From Ailurus styani (lineage: Eukaryota > Chordata > Mammalia > Carnivora > Ailuridae): 64,000 nucleotides of DNA. Each line of letters starts with the position of its first letter. The stretch's first letter is position 1. Location of the stretch: assembly GCA_002007465.1 (NCBI GenBank), contig LNAC01000036.1, forward strand, positions 2,166,401-2,230,400, in the 5' to 3' direction. The notes under the pieces were generated by a model. That model did not search any database. It worked only from the letters and a program-made list of their open reading frames with translations, and was not told the DNA's origin. Both the position numbers and the translations under genes were made by a program. Below, piece by piece: positions 1 through 10,984 of this stretch.

Positions 1-73
1 AATAATATAGTAACAATAACTCAGGAATAAAGAACCTCAATAAAGAGTTAAAATCATGTCAAACATAAATTCT

Positions 74-270
74 GGGGATGTCTGGATGGCTCAGTCAGTT
101 AAGCATCCAACTCTTGGTTGTGGCTCAGGTCGTGATCTCAGGGTCATGAGATCAAGCCCCATGCCTGGCTCCTGTGTTCAGCAGGGAGTCTGCTTGAGAA
201 GACTCTCCTTCTCCCTCTGCCCCTCCTCTCTCTCTCTCTCTCTAATAAATAAATAAAATCTTCTAAAAAA
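74..270 (+). mobile_element. CAN-SINE (tRNA-derived SINE)
   Basis: The head carries 'ggatggctcagtcagttaag', a tRNA-like part. A CT-rich tract (about 208-242) and an 'aataaataaaatctt' tail follow. It is more diverged than most copies here and abuts the next SINE, which inserted at its A-rich tail. Confidence 0.93.
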
Positions 271-280
271 TGCTAATTCT

Positions 281-461
281 GGGGCACCTGGGTGGCTCAG
301 TGGGTTAAAGCCTCTGCCTTCGGCTCAGGTCATGATCTCAGGGTCCTGGGATAGAGGCCCGCATCGGGCTCTCTGCTTGGCAGGGAGCCTGCTTCCTCCT
401 CTCTCCTCTCTCTCTCTCTGCCTGCCTCTCTGCCTACTTGTAATCCCTCTCTCTGTGTCAA

Positions 462-492
<31 letters not shown>

Positions 493-552
493 CATACATA
501 CATACATACATAAATTTTTTTTAAAAATGCTAANAATAAATAAATTTTTTTA
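281..552 (+). mobile_element. CAN-SINE with expanded tail microsatellite and a gap artefact
   Basis: Canonical head 'ggggcacctgggtggctcag' at 281. The TSD 'aaaaatgctaattctgg' is seen at about 266-282 and again after the tail at about 554-570. The normal AATAAA-type tail is replaced by a CATA repeat (461-513), then a T-rich stretch, an N at 534, and a second copy of the same tail. Confidence 0.9.
461..513 (+). repeat. (CATA)n microsatellite in SINE tail
   Basis: About 12 units of CATA with one 'tata' interruption, lying at the 3' tail of the SINE. SINE tails are a common source of such tetranucleotide repeats. Confidence 0.95.
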
Positions 553-563
553 AAAAATGCTAA
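512..563. other. Single-N assembly join with short duplicated flank
   Basis: N at 534. The block 512-533 (AAA, T8, A5, 'tgctaa') recurs at 542-563 with only homopolymer length changes. This fits an unmerged contig overlap. Confidence 0.75.
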
Positions 564-1565
564 TTCTGGAGCTGAAAACTCAATAACATTAATCTATAGG
601 TGTGAGACATTCAGTGAGATAAATATTAAAAAAGATCCATACCTAGATGCATCAGAATCAAATAGAGAAAATCTTGAAAAAAAAAATTTTAAAAAATGAC
701 TCATCACAGAACAAAATGTATAGATTTAATACATATGTAAGAAGAGAAGAAAGGTATCAAATACCTAAAGAAACTAGAAAAACAAAAACAAAGTCCAAAG
801 TAAACAGAAGAAATAAGATAATAAAAATCATAGTGGAAATCAATGAAATAAAACACATAAAAACAATAGAGAAAATGAATAAAAATAAAAACTCATTTTA
901 AAAGACCAATTAACATACTCTTATGCAAACTAACCAAAAAAATAAGAGAGAAGACTCAAATTACCAAATTAGAAATGAAAGAAGGGATCATTACTTATCC
1001 TGAAGAAATTTAAAAATTATAAGGGAATATTATAAACAACTTTATTTCAACAACTTAGAAAACTCAGATGAATAGATTCCTAGAAAAACTCAAATTACCA
1101 AAACTGTCTCAAGAAGGAATAAATAGTTTTAATAGGAAAAAAAACATGTAAATAAAATGAATTTATCTTAAAAATATTCCCACAAAAAAAAGCACAGAAA
1201 GTTTCACTGCTGAATTCTATCAAATATGTAAAGAAAAAAATAATCTTTCACAAATTCTTTCAGAAAACTGAAGAGAACATTTCCAAGTCATTATATGGAA
1301 TTAATTTTAGTTTTCACTAACAATGACATAAAAGGAAAATCAATATTCCTTATGAATATAAATACAAAAATCCTTAATAATCACAAACCAAATTCAGCAA
1401 CATTTAAAAATGATATGTTATGACTAAATGAGACTTATCCCAGAAATTCAAGATGGATTTGACATCCAAATTTTAATTAGTGGTACAATACCATACTATT
1501 GGAATAATGGACAAAAATCACATGATCATCTCAATAAATGTGAGATAAACACTTGACAAGATTTG

Positions 1566-1962
1566 TGGAGTATGTTATCTATGAGTTTCTGAAATGCTAT
1601 TGGGGATAGAGGATATCATCGTGACAGGCAGATTAACAAACTGTCTCTAAAAGAGAAGTGGCAAGTGTCTTAAGGTGACAATGTGGATTTTTGAAAGGCA
1701 AAGAGGTAAGGTCTACTTCATAATGGGAGATACCTGGCTGAATGGCTCCCATTCCTAGATGACCCAGTGACAGAGTGGGGGGTCCGCTAAGCCTGGTCAT
1801 CCAAATCCTTCCTCATTTCACAAGGCTTCAAGCCTTGACACAAATCCATCCCAGAACTGGTCTCAGGTGAGACTAGGCCACCTAGTCCTTCAGAATCCCA
1901 GACACTCAAGTAATTATCTCTTATTCCCCATAGCCACCTCCATAACTGTCACTTCCACTACC
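1566..1962. other. No recognised feature
   Basis: Moderately A+T-rich sequence without coding potential or a repeat family I can name. It could be further L1 decay or unique DNA. Confidence 0.5.
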
Positions 1963-2115
1963 ATTTTTTCAAGATTTATTAAGGTATAATTGACAAGTGA
2001 AATTGTATATATTTAGGGTGTTACAATGTGATGTACTATACATATACATTGTGAAATGATTAACAATCAATTTATCACCTCACATAGGTTTTTTTTTTTC
2101 CTTTTTGTAACTGTC
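1963..2115 (-). mobile_element. L1M 3' UTR fragment, antisense
   Basis: The stretch 'ttattaaggtataattgaca' near 1978 and the following 'tgtgatgtactatacatata' and 'catcacctcacatag'-like order match the reverse complement of old L1 3' ends. Confidence 0.75.
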
Positions 2116-2261
2116 ACCACTAATTTAGACCACAAACAAAAGGATCTTTGGGCTTCCCTTCTGTATCTAGTGGGCAGAGACTATAGAACATCTTAGTACA
2201 AATTCAAGTTTTATCGTTTGCTAAGGATTTAAAATACCAAAGTCTGACTTTATGAATTTGA

Positions 2262-2425
2262 CTTTAATTTGTCATATGACCTTATACCCTCTGAACTTCA
2301 GGCACTATAAGATGATGATTGTAACAATAGTACCTGCCTAAAGATCTATTGGAACGATAATTGGAATGTTGTATACAAATGTATAACTTATAAGAGTTAC
2401 ATGTTATGCAGCACTGGTAAGAGTT
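2262..2425 (+). mobile_element. MIR SINE, diverged
   Basis: Shows the MIR order 'tgaccttata...ctctgaacttcagg...gatgatgattgtaacaatagtacctgcc' with heavy divergence. Confidence 0.6.
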
Positions 2426-3028
2426 AAATTAATTTTAGTTATTTTGTTATTTGGTGCCATATTAGTTCCTGAAGGCTAAAATTTCATACATGGTCTTCCA
2501 GGATCTTTATATTCTGATCTGAACTTTTTTTCAAATCCATCTCTCACTTTGTGTCTCCATTCACCCTGAACCACAGCCTAAGTGAACTAACTACTCAACC
2601 CTACGTGGATAGTGTCTAACATAACTGTATGGAAAATATTATGGCATCAACAAAGTTAAACAAACAGTTTCTTACTCAATTCTTTGCATTGAGCAAAATG
2701 TAATTAAAGTGATTTAAAGATACCATGGGTTTTTGACAGTTGTCTCCCCAGGGGGCTAGCCTGATATGGTATTAAAATATGTTTCATTATATCTAGCGGA
2801 AATTCAAGAGGAATGCTCTTTGCAATTCAAAAGGGACAAAAATCTCAGAATAAAAAATTCATTTTCAGTCCCTGCAGAGTTCATTATGAACAACAGAGTG
2901 CTAGAAATTAAAACATTTAAATGTGTTTAATAAGGTTCTATAATGGAATGACATTTATGTTTAGATAGATTTTTCTCGTCTCTATCTCTCGTTCTCTTTT
3001 ATCCCTCTAAATTCTATGCTTAGGGAAA
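2426..3028. other. No recognised feature (possible L2 trace)
   Basis: A weak L2-like stretch may lie at 2480-2580. The rest has no repeat or gene signature that I can name. Confidence 0.4.
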
Positions 3029-3262
3029 AAGTAACTGCTGATGTGATTTAATTGGTTAATTATGGCTAGATTCACCAGCAAAGTGGAAAGTTGAAGCAAT
3101 TATCTAGATTATTAAAGTTTAGAAACCTTTCTCCCCCAATACCTTGATATTCCAGTCAGAATGGGTTGTGATTATTACATTAATTGAGACCAAACTGTTT
3201 GCAGTTGCGGGAATGTGCATGCTTGGAAAATAAAATTGCAGTATTTAGGCCAGAATTAATTG
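3029..3262. promoter_or_regulatory. Candidate conserved noncoding element
   Basis: Repeat-free sequence with clustered homeodomain-type core motifs: 'ttaattggttaattat' near 3048, 'attaattgag' near 3178 and 'gaattaattgatt' near 3253. The call rests on motif density and lack of repeats only; conservation was not measured. Confidence 0.3.
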
Positions 3263-3317
3263 ATTCAGAAGAGGAAATTAAAGCAACTTAGAAAGTTGCT
3301 TAAAATTATAATATCTT

Positions 3318-3521
3318 GGGCGCCTGGGTGGCTCAGTGGGTTAAAGCCGCTGCCTTCGGCTCAGGTCATGATCCCAGGGTCCTGGGATCGAGGTCCACAT
3401 CGGGCTCTCTGCTCAGCGGGGAGCCTGCTTCCTCCTCTCTCCTCTCTCTCTGCCTGCCTCTCTGCCTACTTGTAATCTCTCTCTCTGTGTCAAATGAATA
3501 AATAAAATCTTTAAAAAAAAA
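3318..3521 (+). mobile_element. CAN-SINE, young, with TSD
   Basis: Close to the mustelid consensus, ending in a pure A tail. The 16-bp TSD 'aaaattataatatctt' lies at 3302-3317 and 3522-3537 without mismatch, so this is a recent insertion. Confidence 0.97.
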
Positions 3522-3539
3522 AAAATTATAATATCTTCT

Positions 3540-4640
3540 CATCCTTCCTCATATACTATTTAACTCAACTATTATATAATATGTAATTCATATACATAAT
3601 TGAAAGAAAAATACTTTTGCCTAATTATCCATAGATTTGGCTTAAGGTCATTCACCAATGGTGTTTGTGGTATTTGTTTTGAAACATTTAAAAAATATTT
3701 TGGAAATTTCTAAGAGCTTATTAAATATTTAAAATAAATATCAGGTCCAAATATTTACTAGTATCAAAGACCCTCAATACTGATCATACCTCATTTCTCT
3801 TGTGTCTTTGTGTAAATGTAGGCTGAATCCATTGGACGATCTTGGACACGAAATGTTTATATGCCATATTCCACCTCTAAATTATTTATCTTTATGCAAC
3901 TGGAAAAAGTTTAAGCATAAATGCAAAGCAAATACAAAGAATAAAATGTATGTCTTTTGTTTTCCTACCCTTATTTTATTACATACTTTCTGTATTGTAA
4001 CATTTTTAAATATCACAGAAAAATAAACTTCAATAATTAGATTGATTATAATCATCAAAATTTAAAATAATCTACACAAAAATCTTTTTCCTGTTTTTAG
4101 TTCTTTTATAGTCCCCCAACTTACAGTTTAATTAAAGCTGAACTTACTTTAAAGGAAAGAAAAGACACATTATCCACATACCTGGCCATTATGACACCAG
4201 TTTATACCTCGTGTAACAAAATTTTATTTTACACACACACACATACACACACACTTTTATTACTGGTCAGTAGTCTTAATTGTTGTGAAAAGCTCTGGGA
4301 TGCATTTTAGGCCAGACTTATGAATTATAGTCCCATCAGGAATTTTCTTTCTCACTCACCATCTCTTGACTCTACATTCTATTGCATTAGCTCCATACTC
4401 AGATAGTCTGCCTCTTCGTGGTGGGTTCTGGAATCTTGAGGTTTATGAAATGCCATTTCAGCAAGCCCTTGAGTAAAAACAGATGCCTATTTTGAAGAGA
4501 ACCTATAGGAGCTCCAATATTAAATTCCCCTGACCTGAATGACATAGGCTCTAATTTCCATTCACCAACCAATATCAGTGTCCAGAAGGATGTAATACTT
4601 AATGTGTTCTCTCCTGGACCTGGCAGTACAATGAGCCTCA
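3540..4640. other. A+T-rich unique sequence with a CA microsatellite
   Basis: No gene or confident transposon was recognised. A short interrupted CA repeat lies at 4231-4255. The open frames here (74 codons forward from 3802, 80 codons reverse at 4399-4641) have no recognisable domain. Confidence 0.5.
4231..4255. repeat. (CA)n microsatellite, short, interrupted
   Basis: About 12 CA units with one T interruption. Confidence 0.9.
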
Positions 4641-5010
4641 CTCAACACCTGCTAGGTGAGTCAAGTTTGCTTGACTATCATGCAGTAACAAAGACTTTAA
4701 AATCATGGCTTGTAGCAACAAAGCTTTATTTCCCATTCACTTTTGATATCAGTGATGGGTAGACTGTAGCTATTCTGCCCATATGTCTTTTCCATTCTAA
4801 TATGTAGGCTGAAGGAGCAGATCTTGTTTAGAATATCTCAGCCTCAAGATAGGAGATAAAGAGCAAAAATTCTTTCCTGTAAATGGTTGCCTGGCACTTG
4901 TATATGTCATTTTTGCTCATATTTTATTGGCCAAAGCAGGTCACATAACAAAGGCTAAGAATGGAGCAGGGAAGTATACTTCTCCCACAGAAAGCAACTA
5001 TAATACAGTC
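4640..5010. mobile_element. Probable ancient dispersed repeat, family unnamed
   Basis: The part near 4925-4980 ('ttattggccaaagcaggtca', then 'atggagcagggaagtatact') resembles a phrase seen repeatedly in mammalian genomes. I cannot assign a family or exact ends. Confidence 0.35.
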
Positions 5011-6435
5011 TACTACACGCATAATTAAAAAGTTAGCAAAGGTTCATTCCCCAGAGAGATTACCAACAGGACTATTCCAGATTTCCACTGTGATCGTCAA
5101 CTCTCATAGTTTCGAGCTCCAAGTGAATTTTCAGTGCAGAATATCTCTCTGTCCCAAGAGATCGATCGTTAAGGGTATCTATGTGAAAGATTAGTCAGAA
5201 GACTGGGCATGCCTTCCAGACTGGACAGGGTCGTGTGTGGTTGCATGGAAACACAAGGGGGAAAGATGCACTTTTGTCAAGCAAAATGGGGAAGACGCAG
5301 CGTGGATGATGAGGTGGCAAAACTTAAAAGATGGGCTGAGAAAAGGCAGAGATGTAGACCCACACAACTTGACTGCAGTGAGCAAACAGTAAATTAAAAA
5401 TGCAAGGTGAAAACAGGAAGAGTGGCAAGTTAAGGACTAACCTCCAACATACTGCTAAGTTTTGAGGGATCGTGGCCCACTTCAGAACTTTAAGGTAAAC
5501 AGAACATTATTAAAGCACTATTTCCTCCAGATGCCTCTAGAACTTCTTAGATCGAGGGACTACTCTCCTTCTCCTTCCACATGTTTAATCTTTAATTGAT
5601 CTAATTGATTAGTATCCAAGTTCTAATTGGTCTAATAGATCTATGTATCTAACATAGGGTTCCATTTATTACATGTATACAATAGAGCCTTTTTTGTAAA
5701 TCAGTTGACCATAAGTAAATAAGTCTGTTTTTACACTCTCTAATTTTTTTCTACTTCTCTATTTTTTTTATTCTTATACCAATGCCACACTGTCTTGTTT
5801 ACAACAGCCAGAAATTTTTTATCAAAAATGGCACCCTCAGATTAATTTAAGCATTGGTCCAATTAGTTATTCCCACAATGGAAAATTGCTTACAATTAAA
5901 GGACTAAACAGCAGCAGGCACACCATCCATGTACTGCCAAACAAGACACTTATGCCTAACAGTAAAGCTTTTAGGAGGGCAGGAATCTGATTGTGACGGC
6001 TCTCCATTTAGAAGTCGAAACATGAGACCGCCCAGCTCTAGGGTTACCATGCTAATTCTGCTCTTAAGGAATCATGGTGATGAAAGAAAAACACTCCTAA
6101 GGAGACAAATAATCTTTCTGTTCTTGCAACTGATTGCTGATGGTGTTTACATCAGAAAATAAATAAAGCTGGCCAATTTGAAAACGAAAACTAAAAATAA
6201 ACAAATAAACAGCTGCTCTTTCTCAGAGAGACCAATAATTACAGAACCATACAGTGTGCTCTGCTACCTGCATTACCCAGATTTCATAATCTACATGGTG
6301 GGGGGGGATTTAGCACTTTTAACTGCTTTCCCATTGATCTGATCTTCCAAGGATTTAAATCTTTCAAGATGAGTTGTTTTTTTTTTAATTTGTTTCTGAT
6401 TGCCAGCAAGCTGCAAACAACAATACTTTAAAACA
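5011..6435. other. Unique sequence, no recognised feature
   Basis: There are AT-rich stretches with repeated 'taattgat' and 'ctaattg' cores at 5590-5635. Open frames such as 4961-5194 and 5929-6162 lack start context, a domain or splice partners that would support a gene. Confidence 0.45.
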
Positions 6436-6439
6436 TCCG

Positions 6440-6590
6440 AGTTAGTTGGTTTTGGTGCTTCTAAAACTTATTGTGCATTTGACTCACCTGAAGACTGCTG
6501 TAATTCAGATTCTGATTCAGTAGGTCTGGAATGGGACATAAAATTATGCATTTCTAACAGGGGTTCTGATGTCAATGTCTTTGTCTCCAA
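6440..6590 (+). mobile_element. MER5-type hAT-Charlie DNA transposon remnant
   Basis: Carries the typical internal order 'actcacctgaag', 'cagattctgattcagtaggt' (about 6507-6526) and 'gcatttctaacagg'. This is non-autonomous and eutherian-age. Confidence 0.75.
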
Positions 6591-6599
6591 CATAAAGAC

Positions 6600-7220
6600 T
6601 TTGTAAACTTTCTTTTTACTGAGTGAATGAATTAAAAATTAAACCTCATGTAGGTTATGTATTTTCAATAGGAGATAGAATATATAGGTAATTCAAGCCT
6701 TTCCTTTTTCCACACGCTTTGGTCCAGAAGAAATTGGGAAAGTTATTTCATTTATACACTAAAAAGTAAACAAATATAAATGCAACAGTTAAAGAATAAG
6801 TCAGCACAGTGCTGAGCAGAGAGTAATTACTCTGTGTTATACTTAGTGTTATTTTTATTTACAGACAGAATCTACCTATATTTTCTGTATTTCTGAACCA
6901 TCCAAAGTCCTTCTGCCATTGCCACATTTTTATTTCCCTTAGACCCTATATTTTTTTTAATCTTCACATTACCATTTCCTTCCACTTTTCTACAGGTGAC
7001 ACTTCGTCTTTGAGCAGATGCTTCAAAGGATGGCCCCCTAGTTCATTTAGAAAGACATACTAAATCTTTGATAAGGCCTTGAAAAGGAACAGAAGCTTTT
7101 AATGTCTGAACAAACTTTCGTAGCTGACCTATTTAATTGGATGGCCAAAGGGAATTGGGGGGATGTCAAAGTCACTGAACGTACCTTAGTGAGATCTGGC
7201 TTATAGAACCCTTGTGTCTT
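6600..7220. other. Unique sequence, no recognised feature
   Basis: No repeat, gene or RNA signature was seen. Confidence 0.45.
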
Positions 7221-7236
7221 AAAAATTCTAACTCTA

Positions 7237-7432
7237 GGGCGCCTGGGTGGCTCAGTGGGTTAAAGCCTCTGCTTTCGGCTCAGGTCATGATCTCGGGGTC
7301 CTGGGATCGAGGCCCGCATCGGGCTCCCTGCTCAGCGGGGAGCCTGCTTCCCCCTCTCTCTCTGCCTGCTTCTCTGCCTCCTTGTGATCTCTCTCCCTCT
7401 GTGAAATAAATAAATAAAATCTTTAAAAAAAA
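7237..7432 (+). mobile_element. CAN-SINE, young, with TSD
   Basis: Near-consensus copy. The 16-bp TSD 'aaaaattctaactcta' lies at 7221-7236 and 7433-7448. Confidence 0.97.
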
Positions 7433-7449
7433 AAAAATTCTAACTCTAT

Positions 7450-7970
7450 GGAATTAATACAATGCATGCTTTGCTTTAAAAACAGTAGGTGTTCAATAAG
7501 TGTTTGTGAAAAAAGATAAATGCATGATTAGTTTTGTAAAAGAATATAAAAGTCTTGTTTCCAAAGATCACTTCAAAATGAGTGTCAAAAGTGAATACTA
7601 ATGGTTAAGAAACCAACAATAGTTTTGATTCTGAGACCCCTAACATGTCATCATTGGGAACCAGGTTCATTTCCCAACAAATGCTTGTGGACTCCAACGC
7701 CTCTGGGAGGCTACAGCCATGCTTGTATTTCCAAGTGTAGGGTAATTAAAGTAAAATTAACTATGGACATCCTAGGTGATCATGCTTTGCTTTCCTAAGC
7801 ATGCTCTTCAACAACAAGAACTCAGTCAGTCACATCCTAAACCCAGCTATGCCAGAGAAGAAAAAGGAAAGAGAGAGAGAATGAGAGGGGACACTCACTG
7901 ATATGAAAGCAAATCCTGATGTGTTTTTCCCAGCAAACACGGGTCACCCTATATGCCAGGTGTTAAGAAC
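7450..7970. other. Unique sequence, no recognised feature
   Basis: Contains a short GA-rich patch at about 7865-7885 and nothing else that I can name. Confidence 0.45.
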
Positions 7971-7974
7971 AGAT

Positions 7975-8145
7975 TATTTGGAGCCAGGGAATTATGTATT
8001 CACATTGTTACAATCTGACCTTAGTAAGTGTCTTATCTTTTGTGAGCCTCATTTTTTTTATCTGTAAATTGGGATAAATACACCACTTTGGAGGATGATT
8101 TGTGAGGATTAAATAATAAAAGGTCTAAAGAACAGTGTAGTCATG
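7975..8145 (+). mobile_element. MIR SINE
   Basis: The order 'tgaccttagtaagtgtctta', 'gagcctcattttttttatct', 'gtaaattgggataaatacac', 'tgtgaggattaaat' follows the MIR core in sense. Confidence 0.85.
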
Positions 8146-8147
8146 CT

Positions 8148-8584
8148 TTCCAGAGAAACAACCAATGGAAGATATAGATGGATGGAAACAGGGGTAGAGA
8201 TATAGAAATATAAATAATAAGGAATTGGTTGACGTGATTATGGAAGCTGACAAGTCCCAGGATCTGCAGGAGGCAAGCTAGAGACCTAGGAAACCTGACA
8301 GTTTAGTTCAAGTCCAAAGGGCAGGAAAAAAAAAATGATGCCCAAATTCAAAGGCAGTCAGAGAGTTTGCTCTTACTCAGTCTTTTTGTTCTATTCATAC
8401 CTACAACTGATTGGATGAGGCCCACCCACATTAGGGAGGGCAATCTGCTTTACTCAGTCTATTGATTCAAATGTTAATCTCATCCAGAAACATCCTCAGA
8501 GACACACCCAGAATAATGTCTAATCAGATGTCTAGGCACCCGATAGCCTAGTCACTTTGACACACAAAATTAACCATCATAAAC
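8148..8584. mobile_element. Old eutherian dispersed repeat, family uncertain
   Basis: The segment runs from 'tccagagaaacaacca' through 'aaggaattggttgacgtgat', 'gcccacccacattaggga' and 'aatgttaatctcatccagaa' to 'aaaattaaccatcat'. I recognise this as a widely dispersed mammalian repeat, but I do not assign a family name. Confidence 0.65.
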
Positions 8585-8633
8585 ACTTAGCATGGTACCA
8601 GAAACATCCTAAAATGAATAAATAAGAACTATT

Positions 8634-8832
8634 TTTTAAAAGATTTTATTTATTTATTTGACAGAGAGAGAGAGAGAGAGATTACAAGCAGGCAGAGAGG
8701 CAGGCAGAGAGAGAGAAAGAAGCAGGCTCCCTGCCAAGCAGAGAGCCCGATGTGGGCCTCGATCCCAGGACCCTGAGATCATGACCTGAGCCGAAGGCAG
8801 AGGCATTAACCCACTGAGCCACCCAGGCGCCC
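8634..8832 (-). mobile_element. CAN-SINE, reverse orientation, with TSD
   Basis: Begins with the reverse-complement tail 'ttaaaagattttatttattt' and ends 'gccacccaggcgccc'. TSD 'aagaactatt' at 8624-8633 and 8833-8842. Confidence 0.96.
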
Positions 8833-8844
8833 AAGAACTATTAT

Positions 8845-9785
8845 TAGGATCTTGAATTCAGGCTTCATGTCCTTCAAGAAGACTTTTTGGTTAAAAAAAA
8901 CCATCTTGCTCAGTTCTAGTGCCCATATAATGCTTTATTATTCAGAGCCCAACTAGAAAATAAAGACCACACTAAAGCTAAATGTTTGAAGCAGAGGGAA
9001 TTTCACACAGAGAGCTATGTGGGTGATGAAAGAGCTGGGAGACCAACCATTGGTGGTCTCCAATGTCCAAAGGGCATTGGTGGTACAAGAAGGCAGCTCT
9101 GCTCCACTCCTGGCCTACAGGGACACCTGCCCCACAGGTAGAGGGTAGACAATGGAGCATAATAAGCCTCTGGAAGGATCTCTGGCATAGAGATTTGGCC
9201 TCTCCACGGAGGAGAGGGAGCACAGCCTGATCTGTCTCTTCTTTTCTTAATACCCTGAATCACTATTTTCTCATAGAGATTATGGCATCTCAAGGTATCA
9301 TATTTTGAACATATCTGAGGTATATACTAAAATGTCCCCAAAGTTCCACAGTATGGAGTCTAGCATCTGATTTTCTTATAATAAAAAAGCACAGCTTAGA
9401 TAAAGTATCACAGAGCTTTAATTTGAAACCAATTGCTGGATTCCTCAATTCCACAGGGAAATAGACCTGTTAAGTGTTCAAAAAGAAGAAAAGACGGCTC
9501 AACATTTTTACCTTTCTGGCCCTGCTGGAGCATTTTCCAGCCTCTTTCTTGTTGGTATTTTTTTTTCTTTTGTCACCAACTTTGGTTCGTAAGTAAACAC
9601 TATATATTCATTACTGTTAACTTTGTATGATTACAGTGAGTTCAGTATTCATAGTTTAGAATTACATGACTCTGAATGCTTCCCATCTCTAAAGTGTTAT
9701 TGTTTTTCCCTTCAGACATGCCTCTACTTGCTCTGATCTGGTGCTGAAACAGCTAAATATAGTAGTAGCAGAAACAGTGCTCCAT
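8845..9785. other. Unique sequence, no recognised feature
   Basis: Overlapping reverse open frames at 8978-9293 lack domains and splice context, and I do not regard them as genes. Confidence 0.45.
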
Positions 9786-9794
9786 GCTATGCTG

Positions 9795-10018
9795 TAAAGC
9801 AGGTTTCCTTCATCTCAGCACTACTGACATTTGAACTGGGAAATTATTTGTTATGGTGACTGTCCTGTGCACGTAGCATGTTTAGCAGTATCCCCAGCCT
9901 CTAGCCACTAAATACCAAGAGCACTCTCCCCAGCCGTGACAAACAAAAAAGTCTCCTGATATTACCAAATATCCTTTGGGGGAGCAAATCCACCTCCAGT
10001 TGACAATCACTGCTGTAG
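9795..10018 (-). mobile_element. MER20 hAT-Charlie DNA transposon, antisense
   Basis: The order 'cagcactactgacatttgaa', 'tgtcctgtgcacgtagcatg', 'ccccagcctctagccacta' and 'ttgacaatcactgctgtag' is the reverse complement of MER20 over nearly its full length. MER20 copies elsewhere have been linked to regulatory use in endometrial cells; nothing here shows activity. Confidence 0.85.
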
Positions 10019-10029
10019 AAAGAAAAATA

Positions 10030-10215
10030 ATAGGAACTAATAACTGAAGAGTAGTTAAATGTGCCAGCACTTTACCTATACTTTCTAATTTTATTCACTC
10101 TTCCCAACAATGTTCTAAGACAAGCAGTAATAACCCTGCTTCAGAGAAACTGAGAAACTCATCAGAGCAGTGTGATAAGGTGCCTATATGGTCACCATCT
10201 AAAAGCAGCAGAGAC
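10030..10215 (-). mobile_element. MIR SINE, antisense, diverged
   Basis: 'ttttattcactcttcccaac' followed by 'cttcagagaaactgagaaac' follows the MIR reverse strand. Confidence 0.65.
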
Positions 10216-10440
10216 GACTGCTTCATTTCATTAAACATTTCACTGCTTAATGTTTCCTTAAGTCATCTAGTCTCTGCTACCTGAAGGTTTGCTTTCCATC
10301 TCCTGAGAGCTGCCACCGTCTCCATGATTCTAAGCCCTTTTTTCCTGCCAAAATAGAACTTGTAAGAGGTATTCCCATAATCACTAGTTAATTTTGCTTT
10401 GATCCTATACATTTATCTCTTAGTCAAAAATATACCTCAA

Positions 10441-10630
10441 GGGCACCTGGGTGGCTCATTTGGTTAAGCAATTGCCTTCGGCTCAGGTCATGATCCTGGA
10501 GTCCCAGAATCAAGTCCCACATCAGGCTTCCAGCTCCACAGGGAGTCTTGCTTCTCCCTCTGACCTTCTCCCCTCTCATGCTCTCTCTCACTCTCTCTCT
10601 CTCAAATAAATAAATAAAATCTTTAAAAAA
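10441..10630 (+). mobile_element. CAN-SINE with TSD
   Basis: Head 'gggcacctgggtggctcatt'. TSD 'atacctcaa' at 10432-10440 and 10631-10639. Confidence 0.95.
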
Positions 10631-10763
10631 ATACCTCAAATTTAAAATGTTAGAGCAAATAACTATGACAAATAACTATGTAATAATATGTTTTAAATAT
10701 ATAATGTAAATTAATCCTAAACTAAATGTTAATAATCTTCTGTTTGGAGGAAGTATATGTCTT

Positions 10764-10966
10764 TATATATATATAAATTTTTTTAATTTTTTTTTATTGA
10801 GACAGAAAGAGAGGAAGAGAGCACAAGCAGGGAGGAGGGTCAGAGAGAGAGGGAGAAGCAGACTCTGCTGAGCAGGGAGCCAGATGTGGGGCTTGATCGC
10901 AGGATCTTGAGATCATGACCTGAGCTGAAAGCAGACGCTTAACCAACTGAGCCACCCAGGGGCCCT
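10764..10966 (-). mobile_element. CAN-SINE, reverse, with TSD
   Basis: T-rich tail at the left, GA-rich middle and 'gagccacccagg' at the right. TSD 'ggaagtatatgtctt' at 10749-10763, with one mismatch in the copy at 10967-10981. A short AT alternation (about 10765-10776) lies beside the tail. Confidence 0.95.
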
Positions 10967-10984
10967 GGAAGTATGTGTCTTAAT

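Larger units (their letters stand above)
1..1565 (+). mobile_element. Old L1 LINE fragment, ORF2 region, sense orientation
   Basis: The A-rich sequence follows the order of an L1 ORF2 from the linker after the endonuclease into the start of the reverse transcriptase. The stretch at 647-900 still reads as a lysine-rich peptide typical of this linker. The segment near 1380-1460 resembles the L1 stretch around 'cttatcccagaaattcaaga'. Stops and frameshifts are frequent, so it is long dead. Two CAN-SINEs (74-270 and 281-552) interrupt its 5' part, and assignment of bases 1-73 and 560-640 is less certain. Subfamily is not determined; the divergence suggests an L1M-age copy. Confidence 0.75.

Noticed and set aside
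281..300. tRNA-like heads of the SINEs as tRNA genes
   Set aside because: They are SINE promoters derived from a tRNA; they lack a complete cloverleaf.
2741..2760. Possible CTCF site 'ccccagggggc'
   Set aside because: It matches only part of the CTCF core and has no flanking support.
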